This document shows, in pieces, positions 52,660 through 62,740 of a stretch of DNA of 64,000 nucleotides (position 1 is its first letter; each line of letters begins with the position of its first letter). Both the position numbers and the translations under genes were made by a program. Source of the stretch: Myxococcales bacterium (GTDB taxonomy: Bacteria; Myxococcota; Bradymonadia; UBA7976; UBA1532); the NCBI GenBank assembly GCA_020633515.1, contig JACKDM010000011.1:1-64000 (forward strand), read 5' to 3'. The notes under the pieces are model-generated. The model did not search any database. It was not told the origin of the DNA and saw only the letters and a list, made by a program, of their open reading frames with translations.

Positions 52660-53844
52660 TCAGTCGTGTCCCGCCGGTGTCAACCGACGGGGTCCCTCGT
52701 GTTCAGCGGCTCCGGGCGTGGCGAGGAGGTCGCTGAGGGCGGTCCCGACGGCGGAGGATCCGGGGTCGGGGGCATGGTCGCCGCGGCGTTCGACGAGCTC
52801 GACGGAGCCGATCGCGTCGCAGCGCGGGCAGATGGCGAACGGGGTGGGGGTCGTGTAGCCGCACGCTCGACAGGCGACGGGCGGCGCGGCGCCGTCGTCG
52901 CTGAGGAGGTCGACGAGCTCGGCGAGCTCGTGGCGCCAGTCTTCGGGCGTGCCGCTCTGGATGATCCACCGGGTGTAGACGGCGCGGGCGTCCCACGCGC
53001 GCGGGTGTCGTTCGAGCAGGTCCCGCACGGCGCCGAGGGCGGCCTCGCGCTGGCCGCTCTCGTCGAGCGAGAGGGCGGCGGCGAGGGCTTCGGCGCGCGG
53101 GTTCGCGGCGGGTGACGGCCCGAACCCGGGCAGTCGGCCGGCGAGCTTGCGGGCTGAACGATGCCGCTCGGTCTCCTTGGGATGCAGGCGCGCGGTGACG
53201 AGCAGCGGGAGGACGCCGTCGGGGTCGAGCGCGAGCGCGCGCTTGAGGGCGCGGCGGGCGCTGCGGGTGTGGTGGGCGCGGGTGAGTTCGAAGGCGCAGC
53301 CGGCGGCGAGCGCGGCCTCGAGCGCGGGGTCGCGGGCGCGGCGGGAGTGGGTGGCGCGGTAGCGGCGGAGCGCGTCGGACCAGCGGTCGGCGCGGGCGAG
53401 CGCGGCGAGCGCGAGCTCGATGGGGAGGTCGTGGCGTTCGTCGACGAGCGCGGCGGCGGCGGTGACGTCGCCGGCGTCGAGGGCGAGGCGGACGCGGAGG
53501 GCGTCGAGCCAGGGCGCCTGCACGCGGCCGGCGAGCTGGTCGACGAGCTCACGGGCGCGAGTCGCGCGGCCTTGGGCCTTGAGCACGGCGACGAGGCCGA
53601 CGAGCGCGTCGACGCGCTCGGGGCCGCCGAGGCGGACGCGCTCTTCGAGGATGCGGCGGGCGTGGTCGAGATCGCCATCGAGCGCGAGCGCGAGCGCGGC
53701 GCCGGGTCCGCTCGGGGAGCTGGCCCGGCGGGCGCGGCGGCGATCGGCGCGGCGGGCGGCGATCCAGGCGCCGAGCAGCACGGCCGCCGCGGCGAACGCG
53801 GCGATCGGCAGGGCGTAGGTCTCGAGGAGGTCGCGGGGATCCAT
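52660..53844 (-). CDS. lapB: LapB/YciM-like membrane-anchored TPR protein
   Basis: A 394-residue protein. An N-terminal membrane helix (LPIAAFAAAAVLLGAWIAARR) is followed by TPR-like helix pairs. A C-terminal rubredoxin-like zinc ribbon (CRACGYTTPTPFAICPRC) is present. This is the architecture of E. coli LapB (389 residues), which controls LPS synthesis by directing FtsH to LpxC. Its place right after rpsA and ihfB matches the E. coli order (lapA is missing here). Orthology is strongly suggested by layout and synteny, less by sequence. Confidence 0.8.
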   Translation of the reverse strand: MDPRDLLETYALPIAAFAAAAVLLGAWIAARRADRRRARRASSPSGPGAALALALDGDLDHARRILEERVRLGGPERVDALVGLVAVLKAQGRATRARELVDQLAGRVQAPWLDALRVRLALDAGDVTAAAALVDERHDLPIELALAALARADRWSDALRRYRATHSRRARDPALEAALAAGCAFELTRAHHTRSARRALKRALALDPDGVLPLLVTARLHPKETERHRSARKLAGRLPGFGPSPAANPRAEALAAALSLDESGQREAALGAVRDLLERHPRAWDARAVYTRWIIQSGTPEDWRHELAELVDLLSDDGAAPPVACRACGYTTPTPFAICPRCDAIGSVELVERRGDHAPDPGSSAVGTALSDLLATPGAAEHEGPRRLTPAGHD

Positions 53845-53933
53845 CGGTCTCCGGCCGGGTGCTCGGCCGGACAAGGTACCGCGCCGGGCGCCTCGCGGCC
53901 ACAACGGCCGCGCGGGCGCCGGCGGCGGGTCGA

Positions 53934-54218
53934 TCAGGCCTCTTCGACGCGCGCCTTGAGGTGCTTGCCGACGGTGAAGTGGGGGACGCGGCGGGCGGGG
54001 ATCGACACCTGCTCGCCGGTCTTGGGGTTGCGGCCGATGCGGGGCATGCGCTCCTTGACCCGGAAGCTGCCGAGGCCGCGGATCTCGATGCGGTCACCGT
54101 TCATCAGCGCGTCGGTCATCGACTTGAAGATGGTGTTGACCGCGCCTTCGACGTCCTTCTTGGTCCAGGTCTCGGACGATTGGGCAGCGATGGCCTCGAT
54201 GAGGTCGCTCTTCGTCAC
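53934..54218 (-). CDS. ihfB: Integration host factor subunit beta
   Basis: A 94-residue HU/IHF protein starting at GTG 54218 (GGAGA five bases upstream). Features are TKSDLIEAIAAQ and the DNA-binding arm block GRNPKTGEQVSIPARRVPHF, where the Arg-Arg-Val-Pro variant is typical of the beta subunit. It lies 88 bases after rpsA, as in E. coli, and before lapB. With IhfA (29774-30052) it would form the DNA-bending heterodimer. Confidence 0.9.
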   Translation of the reverse strand: MTKSDLIEAIAAQSSETWTKKDVEGAVNTIFKSMTDALMNGDRIEIRGLGSFRVKERMPRIGRNPKTGEQVSIPARRVPHFTVGKHLKARVEEA

Positions 54219-54306
54219 CGGTGTCTCCGTGAGGCGGATGGTGGGTGGCAGCGAGATGAAGGTCACCACGACGCCGCCACGCCGAGGCGCGGCGGCGTCG
54301 GTCGGA

Positions 54307-56091
<1,785 letters not shown>

Positions 56092-56166
56092 TGAACCCCT
56101 GTTGTGGTCTTCCCGCTCCCCGCCGTAGGGGTGCCCCGATCGGGGGTGGGCGCAGAATGGTGCGGG

Positions 56167-56195
56167 ACCATATGCGAGGGTCGAGGTGGTGTAAA
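56167..56195 (-). promoter_or_regulatory. Promoter of the rpsA operon
   Basis: Minus-strand TTTACA (56190-56195), 17-base spacer, TATGGT (56167-56172). The leader of about 70 bases contains a GC-rich hairpin candidate, where S1 autocontrol could act (inference). Confidence 0.65.
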
Positions 56196-56244
56196 GCCTT
56201 TTGCGGCGATGCGTTCGCGAGGGGATGCGATCGCAGGGCGACGG

Positions 56245-57078
56245 TCAGCGGGCGCGGGGGGCGGCGGCGCGGGCGCCGCGGTCGTTGAGGAGGGTGCCGA
56301 CGAGGCGGCGGCCTTCGAAGAGCGCGAGGGTGCGCTCGTAGTCGCCGGTGGCGAGGTCGGCGGGCTCGGCGACGAGGAGGACGCCGTCGGCGAGGACGGC
56401 GAGGTCGAGGAGCGGGTCGCCGTCGAGGACGGGGGGGCCGTCGATGAGGACGCGGTCGGTGGTGGCGGCGAGGGTGTCGAGGATCGGGCGGAGCGTGGCG
56501 AGCGCGAGGGCGTCGGGGCGGGCGTCGGGTTCGATGCAGAGCGCGGTGAGGCGGTCGGCGAGGCGGGTGACGTCGAGGGGGGCGCCGGGGGCGCGGCGGC
56601 GGGCGCGAGCGGCGGCGAGGAGGCCGGCGGGGGCGCGGAGGCCGAAGGCGCGGGCGACGCCGGGGCTGCGGCGGTGGAGGTCGACGACGGCGACGCGGTC
56701 GCTCTCGGCGAGGGCGCAGGCGAGGTTGAGCGTGGTGAGGGTGCGGCCGGCGCGGCCGTGGGGCGAGGTGACGAGGATGACGCGGGCGCCGTCGGCCTGG
56801 CGGCGGAGGTCGGCGGCGGCCTGGCGGTAGAGCGCGCAGACGGGCGCTTCGGGGTGGACGAAGAAGCAGAGGCGGGGGTCGAGCGCGGCGGGGTCGAGCG
56901 CGGGGCGGCGGTGGCGGAGGCCGCCGAGTCCGTCGGCGGGCGCGAGCAGCTCGGCGACCGAGGGGGCGTGCGGGGCGCGCTCGGGGAGGACCTCGTCGAG
57001 GGTGACGCGGCGGGCGCCCTTGCGGACGAAGAGGTAGGCACCCTGGCGGCGGCGGGCGGCGGGGGTGTCTTCGGTCAT
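56245..57078 (-). CDS. BY-kinase/ParA-like P-loop protein with altered Walker A
   Basis: A 277-residue protein aligned by motif with CpsD/CapB/Wzc-type tyrosine autokinases. The chain-length region EAPVCALYRQAAADLRRQ is followed by VILVTSPHGRAGRTLTTLNLA, where a family member would have PGEGKSTT; the essential Lys is Arg 112. The Walker A' segment VAVVDLHRRSPG and the IDGPPVLDGDP segment are recognisable. There is no C-terminal Tyr cluster. It may be a non-catalytic relative. No polysaccharide genes are next to it. The ATG lies behind the tRNA-Gly terminator, so it probably has its own, unseen, promoter. Confidence 0.7.
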   Translation of the reverse strand: MTEDTPAARRRQGAYLFVRKGARRVTLDEVLPERAPHAPSVAELLAPADGLGGLRHRRPALDPAALDPRLCFFVHPEAPVCALYRQAAADLRRQADGARVILVTSPHGRAGRTLTTLNLACALAESDRVAVVDLHRRSPGVARAFGLRAPAGLLAAARARRRAPGAPLDVTRLADRLTALCIEPDARPDALALATLRPILDTLAATTDRVLIDGPPVLDGDPLLDLAVLADGVLLVAEPADLATGDYERTLALFEGRRLVGTLLNDRGARAAAPRAR

Positions 57079-57105
57079 CCGGCGAGCGGGGCGGGGTGTG
57101 ATTCG

Positions 57106-57144
57106 AAAAAGAAAACGGCCGAGATCCTCATGGACCTCGGCCGT
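57106..57144 (-). terminator. Terminator of tRNA-Gly
   Basis: A stem ACGGCCGAG / CTCGGCCGT (57115-57144, extended inside by TCC/GGA) followed on the minus strand by TTTTCTTTTT (57106-57115). Confidence 0.85.
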
Positions 57145-57148
57145 CGGG

Positions 57149-57220
<72 letters not shown>

Positions 57221-57233
57221 AGTCGCGAAGGGC

Positions 57234-57262
57234 GTTATAGGCGAGCGTCCCCGGGCGCGCAA
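57234..57262 (-). promoter_or_regulatory. Promoter of tRNA-Gly
   Basis: Minus-strand TTGCGC (57257-57262), 17-base spacer, TATAAC (57234-57239), 13 bases before the tRNA. It sits directly behind the nadB terminator candidate. Confidence 0.65.
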
Positions 57263-57263
57263 C

Positions 57264-57288
57264 AAAAAAATCGCGGCGGGCGCTTTTT
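57264..57288 (-). terminator. Candidate terminator of nadB
   Basis: Just after the nadB stop on the minus strand: five A, a short GCG / CGC stem with a small loop, then seven T. Imperfect, but the T run is the longest nearby. Confidence 0.5.
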
Positions 57289-57290
57289 GG

Positions 57291-58895
57291 TCACTGGCCG
57301 TCGAGCACGGTGTCGACGCCGAAGCGGCCGTCGTGGCGGGCCGGGTGGTCGATGGTGTAGTGCAGCCCGCGGCTCTCCTTGCGGAGCCGGGCGCAGCGGA
57401 TGGTCAGCTCGGCGACGAGCGCGAGGTTGCGGAGCTCGAGCAGGTCGGGGGTCACCCGGTAGTCCCAGTAGTATTCGTGGATCTCGTCGCGCAGCAGGTC
57501 GATGCGGGCGCGGGCGCGGGCGAGGCGGCGGTCGCTGCGCACGATGCCCACGTAGTTCCACATGAGCTGGCGGATCTCCTTCCAGTTCTGGGTGATGATG
57601 ACGACCTCGTCGGGCTCGCGGGCGTCGCCGGGTTCCCAGGTGGGGAGCGCGTCGGCGGGGCGGCCGCGGCTGTCGGCGAGCGCGGCCTCGACGGCGCGGA
57701 CGGCGCGGTCGGCGAAGACGACGCCTTCGAGGAGGCTGTTGCTCGCGAGGCGGTTGGCGCCGTGCAGTCCCGTGCAGGCGACCTCGCCGATGGCGTAGAG
57801 GCCGTGCACCGAGGTGCGGGCGTCGATGTCGGTCTGCACGCCGCCGCACATGTAGTGGGCGGCGGGCACGACGGGGATCGGCGCGCTGCGCATGTCGAGG
57901 CCGAGCTCGAGGCAGCGGGCGTGGATGTTGGGGAAGCGCTCGGCGAGGAAGTCGCCTTCGAGGTGGGTCATGTCGAGGAGGACGTGGGGCTCGCCGCGGC
58001 GCTTGAGCTCGTTGTCGATGGCGCGGGCGACGATGTCGCGGGGGGCGAGGCTGCCGAGCTCGTGGTAGCGCTTCATGAACGGGGTGCCGTCGAGGAGGCG
58101 CAGCTCGCCGCCTTCGCCGCGCAGGGCTTCGCTGACGAGGAAGCTGTTGGCCTGCGGGTGGTAGAGGCAGGTCGGGTGGAACTGGAAGAACTCGAGGTTG
58201 GCGACGCGGGCGCCGGCGCGGTGGGCCATGGCGACGCCGTCGCCGGTCGCGACGGGCGGGTTGGAGGTGTACTTGTAGACCTTGCCGGCCCCGCCGGTGG
58301 CGAGCACGGTGCAGCGGGCGCGCACGGTGAGGACGCGGCGGCCGGGGACGTCGAGCACGTAGGCGCCGAGGCAGCGGTTGGGGCCGCCGGTGCGCAGGTG
58401 CTTGGCCGAGGTGATGAGGTCGACGCCGTGATGGTGTTCGAGGATCTCGATGTTGGGGTGGCGGCGGGCGCCCGCGGTGAGCGCGCGCTGGATCTCGGCG
58501 CCGGTGATGTCGCCGGCGTGGAGGACGCGGCGCTTGCTGTGGCCGCCTTCGCGGCCGAGGTCGTAGCCGCCGTCGCCGTCGCGGTCGAAGCTGACGCCCC
58601 ACTCGGCGAGGCGGCGGACGGCGGCGGGGCCGTCCTGGACGCAGAGCTCGACGACGTGCTTCTTGCAGAGGCCGGCGCCGGCGACGAGCGTGTCTTCGAC
58701 GTGCTCGGCGAAGCTGTCGTCGGCGCCGAGCACGCTGGAGATCCCGCCCTGGGCGTAGCGGGTGTTGGCTTCGTCGATCTCGCGCTTGGTGACGATGAGC
58801 ACCCGCCCGTGGCGCGCCGCTTCGAGCGCGAACGAGAGCCCGGCGATGCCGCTGCCGAGCACGAGCACGTCGACGTCGCGATCCAGACCCGTCAT
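57291..58895 (-). CDS. nadB: L-aspartate oxidase
   Basis: A 534-residue flavoprotein that oxidises aspartate to iminoaspartate, the first step of NAD synthesis. The FAD dinucleotide motif is VLVLGSGIAGLSFALEAA near residue 10. The substrate region RGEGGELRLLDGTPFM and the fumarate-reductase-family block AHYMCGGVQTD are present. Length is normal. ATG 58895 overlaps the pgsA stop (ATGA) and has GGAGG five bases upstream. nadA and nadC are not in the window. It ends the operon slt-pgsA-nadB. Confidence 0.95.
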   Translation of the reverse strand: MTGLDRDVDVLVLGSGIAGLSFALEAARHGRVLIVTKREIDEANTRYAQGGISSVLGADDSFAEHVEDTLVAGAGLCKKHVVELCVQDGPAAVRRLAEWGVSFDRDGDGGYDLGREGGHSKRRVLHAGDITGAEIQRALTAGARRHPNIEILEHHHGVDLITSAKHLRTGGPNRCLGAYVLDVPGRRVLTVRARCTVLATGGAGKVYKYTSNPPVATGDGVAMAHRAGARVANLEFFQFHPTCLYHPQANSFLVSEALRGEGGELRLLDGTPFMKRYHELGSLAPRDIVARAIDNELKRRGEPHVLLDMTHLEGDFLAERFPNIHARCLELGLDMRSAPIPVVPAAHYMCGGVQTDIDARTSVHGLYAIGEVACTGLHGANRLASNSLLEGVVFADRAVRAVEAALADSRGRPADALPTWEPGDAREPDEVVIITQNWKEIRQLMWNYVGIVRSDRRLARARARIDLLRDEIHEYYWDYRVTPDLLELRNLALVAELTIRCARLRKESRGLHYTIDHPARHDGRFGVDTVLDGQ

Positions 58896-59503
58896 CGAGC
58901 CTCCGAGCCGCGCCGGTCGTCGAGGGCGCGGAAGAAGTCGCGGAAGTAGACCACCGCGCTGACCATGCTGAACCAGACCGATCCGCCGAGGACCCACATG
59001 CCGACGACGTGGAAGTCGACGGTGAGCGGGTAGAGCCCGAAGAACCAGACGGTGTAGGGGAAGTGCACGACGAGGAACATGACCGCGATCATCTGCAGCG
59101 CGGTCTTGTACTTGCCGGCCTGCCCGGCGGGGATGACGAGGCCCTCGGACGAGGCGATGGCGCGCAGGCCGTTGATGGTCATCTCGCGGGCGAGGATGAG
59201 CACGACGAGCCAGCCGGGGACGCGGTTGAGCGCGACGAGCATGACGAGCATGCCCATGACCATGAGCTTGTCGGCGAGCGGGTCGAGGAACTTGCCGATG
59301 ACGGTGACGAGGCCCATGCGGCGGGCGAGCCAGCCGTCGAAGAAGTCGGTGATGGTGGCGAACGAGTAGACCCAGGCGGCGACGACGCAGTCGCGGGGGG
59401 CGCCGCGCCAGATGAGGAGCATCACGAGGGGGATGGCGGCGACCCGGATGTAGGTCAGGATGTTGGGCAGGTTGACGAACTCGGCCCGGAGGGTCGCCTT
59501 CAC
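58892..59503 (-). CDS. pgsA: CDP-diacylglycerol--glycerol-3-phosphate 3-phosphatidyltransferase
   Basis: A 203-residue inner-membrane enzyme making phosphatidylglycerol phosphate. The CDP-alcohol phosphatidyltransferase motif DG-x2-AR-x8-G-x3-D-x3-D is complete (DGWLARR...GKFLDPLADK), with several membrane helices. GTG 59503 follows AAGGAG five bases upstream, eight bases after the transglycosylase stop. Confidence 0.94.
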   Translation of the reverse strand: MKATLRAEFVNLPNILTYIRVAAIPLVMLLIWRGAPRDCVVAAWVYSFATITDFFDGWLARRMGLVTVIGKFLDPLADKLMVMGMLVMLVALNRVPGWLVVLILAREMTINGLRAIASSEGLVIPAGQAGKYKTALQMIAVMFLVVHFPYTVWFFGLYPLTVDFHVVGMWVLGGSVWFSMVSAVVYFRDFFRALDDRRGSEAR

Positions 59504-59511
59504 GGGGCTCC

Positions 59512-60150
59512 TTACTCGGTGGGCAGCCGCTTCTGGTAGGCGTAGTAGTGGTTGAGCACGCGGCGCACGTACTCGGCGGTCTGCTCGTAGGGGATGCCGT
59601 TGGTGAGGCTGACCGCGCCGCCGCCGGCGTGGTAGCCGGCGAGGGTCTTGACGAGGTCGCCGTCGAACTTGTTGGCGAGGATGCGGAGGAAGCGGGCGCC
59701 GCCGAAGATGTTCTGCTCGGGGTCGAAGGCGTCGGTGACGCCCATGTCGCCGGCGGTGTCGGGCATGAGCTGCATGAGGCCCTGCGCGCCGCGGTGGCTG
59801 ACGACCTCGGGCTGGAAGTTGCTCTCGGTCTTCATGACGGCCCACACGAGCGCCTCGGGGAGCGCGTAGTGGGCGGCGGCGGCGCTGACGTGGGCGGCGT
59901 AGCGGCGGGCGCGCTCGACGAGGTCGGCGGGGTTGCGGGCGGCGGGGCGAGCAGGGCGAGCGGCGGCGGGGGTGTCGGCGCCGCGGCGGGTCTCGCGGTA
60001 GAGGACGCGGGCGCCGCGGCGGCCGCAGTCGCTGGTGACGGTGGTGGTGCCGTCGCGCTCCTTGACGACGCACATGTCGGCCGCGGCGGGGGTCGCGAGC
60101 GCGGCGAGCGTGGCGATAGCGGCGAGGAGCGGGCGCATGGTTCGTGTCAT
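59512..60150 (-). CDS. Exported lytic transglycosylase (SLT family)
   Basis: A 212-residue protein. The signal peptide (MRPLLAAIATLAALATPAAAD) is followed by a short N-terminal region with one Cys pair, a Pro/Ala linker, and an SLT domain of about 115 residues. The catalytic Glu is in MKTESNFQPEVVSHRGAQG; LMQLMPDTAG and AGYHAGGGAV are the other signatures. It cleaves peptidoglycan to anhydro-muropeptides. Two in-frame ATGs (60150 and 60138) are possible; neither has a clear ribosome site. First gene of slt-pgsA-nadB. Confidence 0.88.
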   Translation of the reverse strand: MTRTMRPLLAAIATLAALATPAAADMCVVKERDGTTTVTSDCGRRGARVLYRETRRGADTPAAARPARPAARNPADLVERARRYAAHVSAAAAHYALPEALVWAVMKTESNFQPEVVSHRGAQGLMQLMPDTAGDMGVTDAFDPEQNIFGGARFLRILANKFDGDLVKTLAGYHAGGGAVSLTNGIPYEQTAEYVRRVLNHYYAYQKRLPTE

Positions 60151-60232
60151 AGCAGAAACGGCCGGTGCGGAAAACGTCGCGATGCATGCGGCAACGCGCG
60201 CCGCGGCCGGTGTCATCCCGCGGGGCGGGACT

Positions 60233-60272
60233 TCGAAACGAAGACGCCCTCCCGGCGGGCCGGGAGGGCGTC
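60233..60272 (-). terminator. Terminator of the CAT-anticodon tRNA
   Basis: A perfect 13-base stem (60243-60255 with 60260-60272), CGGG loop, followed on the minus strand by TTCGTTTCG. The stem is very strong, the T tract interrupted. Confidence 0.8.
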
Positions 60273-60349
60273 TGGTGGCTCAGCAGGGACTTGAACCCCG
60301 AACCTAGCGATTATGAGTCGCTCGCTCTAACCAGTTGAGCTACTGAGCC
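60273..60349 (-). tRNA. tRNA with CAT anticodon (Ile2 or elongator Met)
   Basis: Acceptor GGCTCAG/CTGAGCC, anticodon stem AGCGA/TCGCT around CTCATAA (anticodon CAT), T arm CGGGG/CCCTG-type with TTCAAGT, CCA encoded (60273-60275). The anticodon arm resembles E. coli tRNA-Ile2, whose C34 is modified to lysidine, more than elongator tRNA-Met; the acceptor does not settle it. It is not the initiator, because the first acceptor pair is a normal G-C. Confidence 0.9.
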
Positions 60350-60360
60350 GACGGCCGCGG

Positions 60361-60389
60361 AACCTAGCACCGGGTCCGACGGTGGGCAA
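60361..60389 (-). promoter_or_regulatory. Promoter of the CAT-anticodon tRNA
   Basis: Minus-strand TTGCCC (60384-60389), 17-base spacer, TAGGTT (60361-60366), 12 bases before the tRNA. Confidence 0.6.
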
Positions 60390-60443
60390 GGCAAAAAACG
60401 GTCGCCGCCGATCGCGAGGTGCGGTACCAAGGAGCCTCGCTGG

Positions 60444-61619
60444 ATGGGAGGGACGTCGATGAGGTTCGGACCGGGGTTTGCGGGCGCTTTGCTGTCGATC
60501 TGGGTAGCGGGGCTCGCCGCGGCGCAGAGCGGCGCGCCGATGGATGACGCCGCGGCGGTCGAGCGGGCGCTCGCCGCGTCGCTGGCCGATCTGCGGGTCG
60601 CCGCGATCGAGGGGCCGGCGCTCGAGGTGCACTTCATCGATGTCGGGCAGGGCGACTCGATCCTGATCCGGGCGCCGCAGGGCAAGACGGTGCTGATCGA
60701 CACCGGGCCGCCGGACGCGAAGGACGAGCTGCTCGCCTACCTCAAGGCGCATGGGGTGGCGCGGCTCGATCTGCTGGTCAACACCCACCCGCACTCCGAT
60801 CACATCGGCAATGCGACGGCGGTGATCGAGGCGCTGCCGGTGGGGCGGGTGCTCGACTCGGGGTTCGTTCATCCGACGACGACCTATGAGCGCATGCTCG
60901 ACGCCATCGAGAAGAAGGCGATCCCGCTGCGGGTGGTGCGCAAGGGGCAGCGGATCGTGGTCGAGGACGGGGTGACGCTGACGGCGCTCGGGCCCGAGGA
61001 GCCGCTCGTCGAGAAGTCGCGCTCGGACGCGAACGCGAACTCGGTGGTGCTGCGGCTCGATCACGGGAGCGTGCGCTTCATGCTGACGGGCGACGCCGAG
61101 GAGGAGACCGAGGAGCGGCTGGTGAAGCAGGGCGCCGACGCGCTGCGGTCGACGGTGCTCAAGGTGGCGCACCACGGGAGCAAGTACGCGACGCACGATG
61201 CCTTCTTCGAGGCGGTGGCGCCGCGGCTGGCGGTGGTCTCGTGCGCGGCGCAGAACAGCTACGGGCACCCGGCGGCGGAGACGATGGATCGGCTGCACGC
61301 GAAGAAGGTGCCGATCCTGGCGACGCCGCCGCTGGGCAACATCGTGATCCGCACCGATGGCAAGAAGCTGCAGATCGGGTACGGGCGCACGCTGCCGGCG
61401 CCGGTCGCGACGGGTGACGACGCGGGGAAGCTGGATCTGAACACGGCGACGCCGGCCGAGCTGGAGACGCTGCCGGGGATCGGCGAGACGCTGGCGAAGC
61501 GGATCGTGGACTGGCGGGCGGCGAACGGGCGGTTCGCGTCGGTGGAGGATCTGACGAAGGTGAGCGGGATCGGCGCGGCGACGCTGGAGAAGCTGCGGCC
61601 GCTGGTGACGGCGCGGTAG
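60444..61619 (+). CDS. Exported ComEC-type metallo-beta-lactamase fused to helix-hairpin-helix domain
   Basis: A 391-residue exported protein. Its signal peptide is MRFGPGFAGALLSIWVAGLAAAQ, in a frame starting at ATG 60444 (AAGGAG upstream) or ATG 60459 (GGGAGG upstream). The MBL domain (about 60-310) has VHFIDVGQGDSILI, the metal site THPHSDH (His 115, His 117, Asp 119, His 120), LTGDAEEE and HHGSKYAT, like the C-terminal nuclease-type domain of ComEC. The last 65 residues are a ComEA-type HhH DNA-binding unit (LDLNTATPAELETLPGIG, VSGIGAATLEKL). This looks like a secreted or periplasmic DNA-processing protein; no ComEC membrane part is present. Confidence 0.88.
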   Translation: MGGTSMRFGPGFAGALLSIWVAGLAAAQSGAPMDDAAAVERALAASLADLRVAAIEGPALEVHFIDVGQGDSILIRAPQGKTVLIDTGPPDAKDELLAYLKAHGVARLDLLVNTHPHSDHIGNATAVIEALPVGRVLDSGFVHPTTTYERMLDAIEKKAIPLRVVRKGQRIVVEDGVTLTALGPEEPLVEKSRSDANANSVVLRLDHGSVRFMLTGDAEEETEERLVKQGADALRSTVLKVAHHGSKYATHDAFFEAVAPRLAVVSCAAQNSYGHPAAETMDRLHAKKVPILATPPLGNIVIRTDGKKLQIGYGRTLPAPVATGDDAGKLDLNTATPAELETLPGIGETLAKRIVDWRAANGRFASVEDLTKVSGIGAATLEKLRPLVTAR

Positions 61620-61658
61620 AGCCTGACGGCGCGTTCGAGCCCGTCGAGCCCGTCGCGG

Positions 61659-62459
61659 TCAGCGGCGGAGCGCGGCGGCGATCTCGGCGGCGAGGCGGGC
61701 GGCGAGCGCGGGGTCGGCGGCGGGGATGCCCTGGAGCGCGCGGGCGGCGGCGCGGCTCGCGGGGTCATCGGCGGGCGCGGGCGCGCTCGGGGCGGCGGCG
61801 GGCTGGCCTTCTTCGGGTGCGGCGAGCCCGCCCTTGCGGCGCTTGGCGACGAGGCTCGCGACCATGTCGGCGGGCAGCCGCGCGGGGCCGCCGAGGGCGG
61901 CGGCGGCGTGGGCGATGCGGCAGAGGTGCTCGACGAGCTCCATGCGCAGGTACGCGGTCTCGAGGTCGGGGCCCCAGGTGAGCGCGCCGTTGCCGGCGAT
62001 GAGCACGGCGTCGCCGCGGCGCACGAACGGGCGGAGCGCGGCGACGGCGGCCTCGCCGGGCGCGGCGAGCGGCACGGTGGGGAGCTCGGCGCCGAGCGAG
62101 ACGACGGCTTCGGGCAGGAACGGGTGCGGGACCGGGCGGCCGCTGACGCCGAACGCGGTGGCATACGGCGGGTGGGCGTGTACGACGGCGTTGGCGTCGG
62201 GGCGCGCGCGGTAGACGGCGAGGTGGAGGTCGAGCTCGCTGAAGGCGCGCTCGCGGCCGGCGATCTTGCGGCCGTCGGCGCCGACGACGACGAGCGCGTC
62301 GGCGTCGACGTCGGCCTTGCTGTAGCTCGTCGGGGTGCAGACGAAGCGGTCGTCGCCGACGCGGACCGAGAGGTTGCCGTCGTGGTTGGCGACCCAGCCA
62401 GCGGCGTGGGTGGCGCGGCTGTAGCGGACGAGCGCGCGGCGGAGGCTGGCCTCGCTCAT
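61659..62459 (-). CDS. Class II aldolase/adducin-family protein of a microcompartment cluster
   Basis: A 266-residue protein similar by motif to L-fuculose-phosphate aldolase FucA. It has the phosphate-site HDGNLSVR, catalytic Glu 75 (FSELDLH) and zinc ligands His 94 and His 96 (VVHAHPPY). The third zinc ligand, His 155 in E. coli FucA (HHG), is Asn 157 here (AGNGALTWG). After the domain comes a Pro/Ala linker (about 211-233), then a short amphipathic helix at the very end (about 249-266), the usual form of an encapsulation peptide. ATG 62459 overlaps the BMC-P stop (ATGA). Family members cleave fuculose- or rhamnulose-1-phosphate; the substrate here is not proven. Confidence 0.88.
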   Translation of the reverse strand: MSEASLRRALVRYSRATHAAGWVANHDGNLSVRVGDDRFVCTPTSYSKADVDADALVVVGADGRKIAGRERAFSELDLHLAVYRARPDANAVVHAHPPYATAFGVSGRPVPHPFLPEAVVSLGAELPTVPLAAPGEAAVAALRPFVRRGDAVLIAGNGALTWGPDLETAYLRMELVEHLCRIAHAAAALGGPARLPADMVASLVAKRRKGGLAAPEEGQPAAAPSAPAPADDPASRAAARALQGIPAADPALAARLAAEIAAALRR

Positions 62460-62740
62460 GCGGGACCGGTGGCGACCGAGGAGACGTGGTCGACGATCCC
62501 GACGATCGCGCTGCGGATCGGGAGGACCTTGGCGCCGAAGAGCTGCCGGATCCCGTTGCCTTCGCTGAGGATGAGCACCGCGTCACCCGGCCCCGCCTGC
62601 ACCCGGTCGACCGCGATCACCTGCGCGCCCTCGGGGCGGCCGTCGGGGCGCAAGGGCTGGCAGAGCATGAGCTTCTGGCCGGCGAAGGCGGGGTGCTTGA
62701 CCGTGGCGACGACGGTGCCGATCACGCGAGCGAGACGCAC
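62456..62740 (-). CDS. Microcompartment shell vertex protein (BMC-P, EutN/CcmL family), copy 1
   Basis: A 94-residue protein of typical pentamer length. Family features are [16 protein letters not shown] at the start, [23 protein letters not shown] (key part) in the middle, and AIVGIVDHV at the end. GTG 62740 overlaps the previous gene by 19 bases and has GGAG five bases upstream. BMC-P pentamers cap the vertices of icosahedral protein shells. It is coupled to the aldolase gene by a four-base overlap. Confidence 0.93.
   Translation of the reverse strand: MRLARVIGTVVATVKHPAFAGQKLMLCQPLRPDGRPEGAQVIAVDRVQAGPGDAVLILSEGNGIRQLFGAKVLPIRSAIVGIVDHVSSVATGPA

Noticed and set aside
60444..61619. Naming the MBL-HhH gene comEC
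   Set aside because: The competence and ComEC membrane domains are absent; only the terminal nuclease-like domain is present.
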